Shown here one piece after another: positions 59,479 through 64,000 of a stretch of 64,000 nt of DNA; positions within the stretch are counted from its first letter, which is position 1; every line of letters begins with the position of its first letter. A program made the position numbers and the translations under genes. Source of the stretch: VAXT01 sp038040395. Lineage in GTDB: Bacteria; Actinomycetota; Thermoleophilia; Gaiellales; Gaiellaceae. The stretch is from NCBI GenBank assembly GCA_038040395.1, contig JBBPIJ010000006.1, forward strand, positions 1 through 64,000. Reading direction: 5' to 3'. The notes below the pieces were generated by a model. That model made no database searches, was not told the origin of the DNA, and saw only the letters and a program-made list of their open reading frames with translations.

Positions 59479-60746
59479 CGCGTCTGGGTCGCGTCGCCGA
59501 CGACGCGGTACTGGCGGAGCCAAAGGTCCCGATAGGTGACCGGGCCGCGGGGGCCGGGGACGTTGTCGACGTTGATGCCCGTCTCCGGCGCGCCGGTGAG
59601 CTCGAAGCCGTCGGTGAAGCGCGTCGTCGCATGCCAGAAGGCGGCCGTTCCGCGGTAGCCGTCGAGGAAGCGATTCGCCGCCTGCTCGTTCTCGGTGACG
59701 ATTCCGGCTGCGAGCCCGGAGGTCTCCTCGTTGGCGATCCGCAAGGCGTCGTCCATGTCGTCGACGACGTCGAGCGTGACCGTCGCCACGCGTTCGGCCT
59801 CGTTGGCCCACTCGTAGCCGAGCCGCTCGCGGTCGTGCGGGAGCACGCCGTCGCCTGCGGCCTCGATCGCCCGCTCGGTTCCTCGTACCTCGAGGCTCTT
59901 CTCTGCGAAGATCGCGAGCAGGTCGGGCAGGAGAGCAAGGGCTCCGCGATCGACGAGAGCCAGGTTGAGCCGGTTGCACACGCCCAGCCGGTCGAGCGTC
60001 GCCTTCGTCATCGCAAGCGCGCGGCCGCGGTCGGCCTCCGAGTGCACGTAGAGAACGCCGCCGCCCTCCGCGTGCGCCAGGGTGCGAACGCCGTGCTCCG
60101 CGGCCAGCTTGGCCAGCTGCGCCGTCGTCTCTCCGCTCCCGCGCAGGATCACCAGAGGGATCCGCTCGGGCATCGTCACGAGCACACGCGCGCCTTCGCG
60201 CTCGGAGGAGCGCACGAGACCAACCGCGCCAGGAGGCAGACCAGCCCCCTCGAGCGCGGGCCTAAGCACCTCGTCGACGAGGACCGTCACGGTTCGAAGC
60301 GCTGCCCCACCGGTGCGGAGAACGGCGGTGTTCAGGCTCTTCAGAAGCTGGCCGGCCACGTCGAGGGCCACGTTGGGACGCGCCTCGAAGTTCGCACCGA
60401 CGACGCCGATCGGGATCCGGCGCTCGCTGACCTGAAGGCCGTTCGGGAGCGTCCAGGAATCGATCTCGCGCTCGAGCGGGTCGATCGCGGCCACGGCCTC
60501 GACCTGCTCGGCGAGCGCTTCGACTCGCGTGCCGTCGAGCCGCAGCCTGTCGAGCATCCCCTCGTCCAGCCTGTCCCGCGCAGCTTCGTAGTCGGCCTCG
60601 TTCGCCGCGAGGATCTCTGGTCGGCGCTGGGACACGAGCGCGGCCGCTGCAGCGAGGGCGGCCGTGACGGCATCGTCGGTCAGGCTCGAAGCGGCTCGGC
60701 TCGCCTCGAGTGCTTCCAAGGCAACGTCGTCGCGTAATCCGCCCAC
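59475..60746 (-). CDS. proA: Gamma-glutamyl phosphate reductase
   Basis: Second enzyme of proline synthesis, NADPH reduction of glutamyl 5-phosphate to the semialdehyde. 423 aa, ALDH fold. Family features: RIPIGVVGANFEARPNVALDVAGQLLKSLNTAVLRTGG, IPLVILRGSGETTAQLAKLA, catalytic Cys in LDRLGVCNRLNLALV, and the C-terminal AFWHATTRFTDGFELTGAPETGIN followed by VTYRDLWLRQYRVVG. GTG start seven bases after TACAGT, so probably leaderless. Coupled to proB by TTGA. Confidence 0.95.
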   Translation of the reverse strand: MGGLRDDVALEALEASRAASSLTDDAVTAALAAAAALVSQRRPEILAANEADYEAARDRLDEGMLDRLRLDGTRVEALAEQVEAVAAIDPLEREIDSWTLPNGLQVSERRIPIGVVGANFEARPNVALDVAGQLLKSLNTAVLRTGGAALRTVTVLVDEVLRPALEGAGLPPGAVGLVRSSEREGARVLVTMPERIPLVILRGSGETTAQLAKLAAEHGVRTLAHAEGGGVLYVHSEADRGRALAMTKATLDRLGVCNRLNLALVDRGALALLPDLLAIFAEKSLEVRGTERAIEAAGDGVLPHDRERLGYEWANEAERVATVTLDVVDDMDDALRIANEETSGLAAGIVTENEQAANRFLDGYRGTAAFWHATTRFTDGFELTGAPETGINVDNVPGPRGPVTYRDLWLRQYRVVGDATQTR

Positions 60747-60753
60747 GCGCCCG

Positions 60754-60759
60754 ACTGTA
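60754..60759 (-). promoter_or_regulatory. -10 element of proA-proB (leaderless)
   Basis: TACAGT, then 7 nt, then the GTG at 60746. Confidence 0.5.
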
Positions 60760-60803
60760 GCGCGGAAAGCGGCTGCGGATGCGCGCCGAGAGCGTGGCCC
60801 CGA

Positions 60804-61622
60804 TCAGCCTACGCCGGCGAGAAAGTCGAGCACGACCCGGGTGAAGCGCTCGGGCTCCTCCAGCTGGATCATGTGCGCCACGCCCGGGAACTCGACCACC
60901 TGCGCTCCGGCCACGGACGCTGCGAGATGGCGCTCCGCCACCACGCAGCCGGGCTCGTCGGCCTCGCCGATCAGAACGAGGGTCGGTACGCCCACCTCCA
61001 CGAGCCGCCCTGCCGCCGACGGATCGAGCGGCTGGGGCTTGCCCTCGGCGATCTCCGCCCGGTGGTTCTCGAGGATCCAGTCCTGGACCCGGCGGCGGAT
61101 CTCCGCGTCGACGCGGTCTGGCGGCTGGCCCCAGCCGTCCACCCAGACCTGAGTCTCGAGCTCGGCGAGCGCGTCCCAGTCCTTCGCCTCCCAGAGCCGC
61201 TCCATCTCGTCCCAGGGAGGCGGCTCGACGCCTTCGGGCAGTTCCGGTTCGTACCCGCCGATGCCGCCGGCGACGCTGACGAGCGCATCGACTCGGTCGG
61301 GCGCGTCGAGAGTCAGGTCGAGGCCGATCACGCCCCCGCGCGACTGGCCGACGACACACGCCGAGGCTGCGCCCACGTGGTCGAGCACCGCGACGGCGTC
61401 TCCCCGGTTCGTGAACTCGGCGTCGTCGTCCGTCTCCGTGCGGCCGAAGCCGCGCGTGTCATACCGGATCACCCGGTAGCGCTCGGCGAAGGCGGGCACC
61501 TGCCCGTCCCACATCCGCAGGCTGCCGAGCCCGCCGTGGATGAGGAGCAGCGGCTGCCCGTCGCCCTCCACCTCGAAGTAGATCCGGCCTCCGGCGGCCT
61601 CGACAAATCCCGTCTCGCCCAT
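60804..61622 (-). CDS. Alpha/beta hydrolase
   Basis: 272 aa. LLLIHGGLGSLRMWDGQVPAFAERYRVIRYDTRGFGRTE is the usual start with the oxyanion HGG; nucleophile Ser in VVGQSRGGVIGLDLTL; acid Asp in LIGEADEPG; base His near FPGVAHMIQLEEPERF. Cap region rich in Trp. Close to the enol-lactonase/haloperoxidase-like group, substrate unknown. ATG six bases after TAGCAT, leaderless. Confidence 0.92.
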   Translation of the reverse strand: MGETGFVEAAGGRIYFEVEGDGQPLLLIHGGLGSLRMWDGQVPAFAERYRVIRYDTRGFGRTETDDDAEFTNRGDAVAVLDHVGAASACVVGQSRGGVIGLDLTLDAPDRVDALVSVAGGIGGYEPELPEGVEPPPWDEMERLWEAKDWDALAELETQVWVDGWGQPPDRVDAEIRRRVQDWILENHRAEIAEGKPQPLDPSAAGRLVEVGVPTLVLIGEADEPGCVVAERHLAASVAGAQVVEFPGVAHMIQLEEPERFTRVVLDFLAGVG

Positions 61623-61628
61623 GATTCG

Positions 61629-61634
61629 ATGCTA
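61629..61634 (-). promoter_or_regulatory. -10 element of the alpha/beta hydrolase gene (leaderless)
   Basis: TAGCAT, then 6 nt, then ATG. It lies within 40 bp of the divergent cupin start. Confidence 0.5.
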
Positions 61635-61650
61635 CTCGGCCGAAGCGAGT

Positions 61651-61656
61651 TAGGGT
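61651..61656 (+). promoter_or_regulatory. -10 element of the cupin gene (leaderless)
   Basis: TAGGGT, then 6 nt, then the GTG at 61663. Confidence 0.45.
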
Positions 61657-61662
61657 GCGCCC

Positions 61663-62193
61663 GTGGCCGGCGAGGAAGCGAAGATCGAGCAGACCGAAGA
61701 AGGCGCCGTCGCAGCGAGCCCCGGCTGGTACGTCCTCAATTATGCGGACTCGCGCTGGATGCGAAGCGAGGAGGGCGGCGAGTGGGCGGACTTCGCGCCC
61801 GAGGTTGGGTTCGAGCAGTACGCAGTCGGCCCCCATGTCCTCCAGCCAGGACAGCCGAATGGGCTGTACCACTCGGAGAACATGCAGGAGGACTTCCTCG
61901 TGCTCTCGGGCGAGTGCATCCTCATCGTCGAGGACGAGGAGCGACACCTGAAGGCCTGGGACTTCTTCCACTGCGCGCCTGGGACGCACCACATCCTCGT
62001 CGGGGCCGGCGACGGGCCGTGCGCGATCCTGATGGTCGGCGCCCGCGGCGAGGGCAAGAAGCTGCATTACCCCGTGAGCGAGGTGGCGGCCCGATACGGC
62101 GCCTCGTCGCCCGTGGACACCGATACGCCGAGCGTGGCCTATCGGGAGTGGTCGCGGGAGTACGCGCCCGTGCGCGCTACCTGGCCGATCTGA
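61663..62193 (+). CDS. Cupin domain protein
   Basis: 176 aa from a GTG. Cupin motif 1 GLYHSENMQEDFLVLSGECILIVEDEE (His, Glu) and motif 2 WDFFHCAPGTHHILVGAGDGPCAILMVG with the terminal His pair. The C-terminus (YPVSEVAARYGASSPVDTDTPSVAYREW) is typical of actinobacterial cupins related to mannose-6-phosphate isomerase type II. Substrate unknown. Its stop shares a base with the next start (TGATG). Confidence 0.88.
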   Translation: MAGEEAKIEQTEEGAVAASPGWYVLNYADSRWMRSEEGGEWADFAPEVGFEQYAVGPHVLQPGQPNGLYHSENMQEDFLVLSGECILIVEDEERHLKAWDFFHCAPGTHHILVGAGDGPCAILMVGARGEGKKLHYPVSEVAARYGASSPVDTDTPSVAYREWSREYAPVRATWPI

Positions 62194-62747
62194 TGTCCGA
62201 GCGGGAGGCGGAGCTCCGGGCGGTCACCGTCGGAGAGTTGCAACCCGTCTCCGGGGCGATCGAGCTCGTCGAGTACGACCCCTCATGGCCGGGGCTTTTC
62301 GAGCGCGAGGCCGAGCGGATCCGGTCGGCGCTCGGCGACCGCGTGCTGCTCCTCGAGCACACGGGCTCGACCTCGGTGCCCGGCCTCGCGGCGAAGCCGA
62401 TCATCGACATGGCGCTCGCCGTCTCCGACTCCGCCGACGAGGACGCATACGTCCCACTGCTGGAGGCCGCCGGCTACGTGCTGCGAATTCGCGAGCCCGA
62501 CTGGTACGAGCACCGCGTCTTGAAGGGACCGGACACGAACGTCAACCTGCACGTCTTCTCGGAAGGCAGTCCCGAGATCGACCGCATGCTCAGCTTCCGG
62601 GACCGGCTCAGGAGCAACGCTGCGGATCGGGAGCTGTACGAGCGGACGAAGCGCGAGCTCGCCGCGAAGGAGTGGCGCTACGTCCAGGACTACGCGGACG
62701 CGAAGGACTCCGTCGTTGCCGAGATCCTCGCCCGTCCTGGACTCTGA
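62193..62747 (+). CDS. GrpB family nucleotidyltransferase-like protein
   Basis: 184 aa from the ATG at 62193. GrpB/UPF0157: IELVEYDPSWPGLFEREAERIRSALGD, LLEHTGSTSVPGLAAKPIIDMALAV (the GSTSVPGLxAKPxIDxxV core of a minimal nucleotidyltransferase), VNLHVFSEGSPEIDRMLSFRDRLRSN and YERTKRELAAKEW. Function is unknown in bacteria. The start overlaps the cupin stop. Confidence 0.93.
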   Translation: MSEREAELRAVTVGELQPVSGAIELVEYDPSWPGLFEREAERIRSALGDRVLLLEHTGSTSVPGLAAKPIIDMALAVSDSADEDAYVPLLEAAGYVLRIREPDWYEHRVLKGPDTNVNLHVFSEGSPEIDRMLSFRDRLRSNAADRELYERTKRELAAKEWRYVQDYADAKDSVVAEILARPGL

Positions 62748-62775
62748 CGGCCAAACCGGTTCGATGCGAGCGCGG

Positions 62776-62781
62776 TAAGTT
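62776..62781 (+). promoter_or_regulatory. -10 element of the flavin reductase gene (leaderless)
   Basis: TAAGTT, then 6 nt, then the ATG at 62788, in the 40-nt gap after grpB. Confidence 0.45.
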
Positions 62782-62787
62782 AGGCGA

Positions 62788-63498
62788 ATGCGCGCGCAGA
62801 TCAAGGAGAAGCGGGAGGTCGCGAAGGGGACGCTCATGGTCGTCTTCGACCTGCTCGGAGAAGAGGTCGACTTCGAGCCCGGCCAGTACTTCTGGATCGA
62901 GCTCCTCGACCCGCCCTACGACGACGAGAAGGGGCCGCGCCGGCACATCTCGGTTGTCACCTCGCCCAACGAACGCGGCGTGCTGGGCCTGTGCACGCGC
63001 CTTCGTGACAGCGCCTTCAAGCGCTCGCTTGCCGAGCTGCCGATCGGGGCCGACGTCGACGTCGAGGAGCCGAAGGGGACATTCACGCTCCCGAAGGACA
63101 CGAGCCGGCCGTACGTGTTCATCGCGGGCGGGATCGGGATCACGGTCTTCCGTTGCATGCTCCACTACATCGCCGAGGAGCAGCTCCCGCACAAGGTCAC
63201 GCTCGTCTACTCGAACCGCGACCGCGAGTCGGCCGCATTCCTCGACGAGCTCGCCGAGCTCGAGCAGGCCGTTCCGAACCTTCGGGTCGTCCTGACGATG
63301 ACCGAGGATCCGACGTGGAATGGAGAATCGAGGCGCATCGACGCCGACCTGCTGCGAGATCACCTGGGGGACGAGCTGGAAACGTCCACGTACCTGATCG
63401 CGGGGCCTCCCGCGATGGTCGAGGGCGTCGTCGAGACGCTCGAGGGAGCGGGAATCCCCGAAGAGCGGGTTCTGCCAAGCCGCTTCAGCGGCTACTAG
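62788..63498 (+). CDS. FAD-dependent ferredoxin-NADP reductase-type oxidoreductase
   Basis: 236 aa, two domains. FAD-binding beta barrel with FEPGQYFWIELLDPPY and RRHISVVTSPNERG (RxYS-type), GTFTLPKD; NAD(P)-binding domain with YVFIAGGIGITVFRCMLHYI, LVYSNRDRESAAFLDEL and the C-terminal YLIAGPPAMVEGVVETLEGAGIPEERVLPSRFSGY. No ferredoxin or haem domain is attached, so the electron partner is separate and unknown. Confidence 0.92.
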   Translation: MRAQIKEKREVAKGTLMVVFDLLGEEVDFEPGQYFWIELLDPPYDDEKGPRRHISVVTSPNERGVLGLCTRLRDSAFKRSLAELPIGADVDVEEPKGTFTLPKDTSRPYVFIAGGIGITVFRCMLHYIAEEQLPHKVTLVYSNRDRESAAFLDELAELEQAVPNLRVVLTMTEDPTWNGESRRIDADLLRDHLGDELETSTYLIAGPPAMVEGVVETLEGAGIPEERVLPSRFSGY

Positions 63499-63504
63499 AC
63501 GTCG

Positions 63505-64000
63505 TTGGAACGACCCCGGGCGATCCTCTTCGATGTCGACGGCCTCTTGATCACGACCGGCGGCGCCGGGACGCGCAGTTGGCGCTGGGCGTTCGATGAG
63601 CTCTACGGGATCCCCGCCGACATCGGGAAGTTCACCGAGGGAGGAATGACCGATCCGGTCGTCGGCAGGCTGACGTTCACGAGCGTGATCGGTCGTGAGC
63701 CTTCTCCGGAGGAGCTGGCGACCGTGATCGCCCACTACTTGCTGAGGCTGCCCGAAGAGGTTGCGGCTTCCCCGGGCTACAAGGTGCTCGCCGGGGTCGA
63801 GGAACTGCTCCCGAGGCTCACGAAGTCCGGCTTCCTGCTCGGGATCACGACCGGAGCCGTCGAGGCCGCGGCCCACATCAAGCTCGCGCGCGCCGACCTG
63901 AACCGCTTCTTCTCGTTCGGAGCGTACGGCTCGGACTCGGCCGATCGCGGCGAGCTGACACGCAAGGCGATCGAGCGGGCCGGCGAGATTCTCGGCGCGG
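63505..64000 (+). CDS. HAD-superfamily hydrolase (cut by window edge)
   Basis: 165 codons visible from a TTG at 63505, six bases after the preceding stop. HAD motif I is ILFDVDGLLIT (nucleophile Asp and the second Asp), motif II is in GITTGAVEAAAHIKL (Thr), and a C1-type helical cap (TRSWRWAFDELYGI, GGMTDPVVGRLTF) lies between. It resembles phosphoglycolate/beta-phosphoglucomutase-like phosphatases. The gene leaves the window before motif IV. Confidence 0.88.
   Translation, partial: MERPRAILFDVDGLLITTGGAGTRSWRWAFDELYGIPADIGKFTEGGMTDPVVGRLTFTSVIGREPSPEELATVIAHYLLRLPEEVAASPGYKVLAGVEELLPRLTKSGFLLGITTGAVEAAAHIKLARADLNRFFSFGAYGSDSADRGELTRKAIERAGEILGA

Overview
This window looks like chromosomal DNA from a high-G+C (roughly two-thirds G+C) actinomycetote, most plausibly class Thermoleophilia (Gaiellales or Solirubrobacterales-like). 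That placement is inferred from gene content, third-position G/C codon use, many GTG/TTG starts, apparently leaderless transcripts and the murJ-lepA-hemW-hrcA-dnaJ order; no rRNA or tRNA gene is present to confirm it. Coding density is very high. No gene-free stretch exceeds 300 bases; the longest is 230 bases, between livG and livF.

Layout. 1-5777: cut aldehyde dehydrogenase, deoC, a DUF1761 membrane protein, then a minus-strand run ending in a frameshifted histidine phosphatase (era, cdd, dgkA-PAP2, ybeY, phoH). 5924-15373: the upstream part of the same run (murJ, lepA, hemW, hrcA, dnaJ, prmA, mtaB, HIT, yqeY), joined almost throughout by 4-nt start/stop overlaps. 15.5-21.8 kb: rpsT, holA, comEC, comEA, then an ECF sigma factor with a DUF4349 membrane protein and a small lipoprotein. 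21.8-24.3 kb: leuS, preceded by a six-codon peptide with three Leu codons and an intrinsic terminator, which is a candidate leucine attenuator. 24.3-29.6 kb: a loose block of small accessory genes (cupins, a kinase-like phosphotransferase, GNAT, a lipoprotein, a GFA-TPR fusion, a methyltransferase) carrying a dispersed intergenic repeat. 29.6-35.6 kb: a branched-chain amino-acid ABC operon with a prolyl aminopeptidase, interrupted between livG and livF by a 230-nt palindromic structured element. 35.7-41.9 kb: sulfatase, a DUF255 thioredoxin-like protein whose start is duplicated around a second copy of the structured repeat, a DUF4232 lipoprotein, a VOC protein and a drug exporter. 42-47.9 kb: nucleotide cyclase, GNAT, HMG-CoA lyase, PPOX protein, a BNR-repeat protein with an overlapping ThiS/MoaD protein, and a sugar-type MFS transporter divergent from a Nudix-derived regulator with a palindromic operator. 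48-57.7 kb: a kelch-polyproline-PASTA protein, an MntR-like regulator divergent from a multicopper oxidase-ZIP transporter pair, a GGDEF enzyme, a secreted glycosidase-like protein, a stand-alone MshEN protein and an AlkZ-related protein. 57.7-64 kb: a phosphoesterase, proB and proA, a hydrolase, a cupin, GrpB, a flavin reductase and a cut HAD hydrolase.

The most unusual features are the leuS leader, the structured repeat at livG/livF and at the DUF255 gene (two copies with compensatory base changes), the MCO-ZIP-MntR metal module, the Nudix regulator with its operator, and the use of all four NTGA overlaps, including apparent CTG starts, to couple genes.
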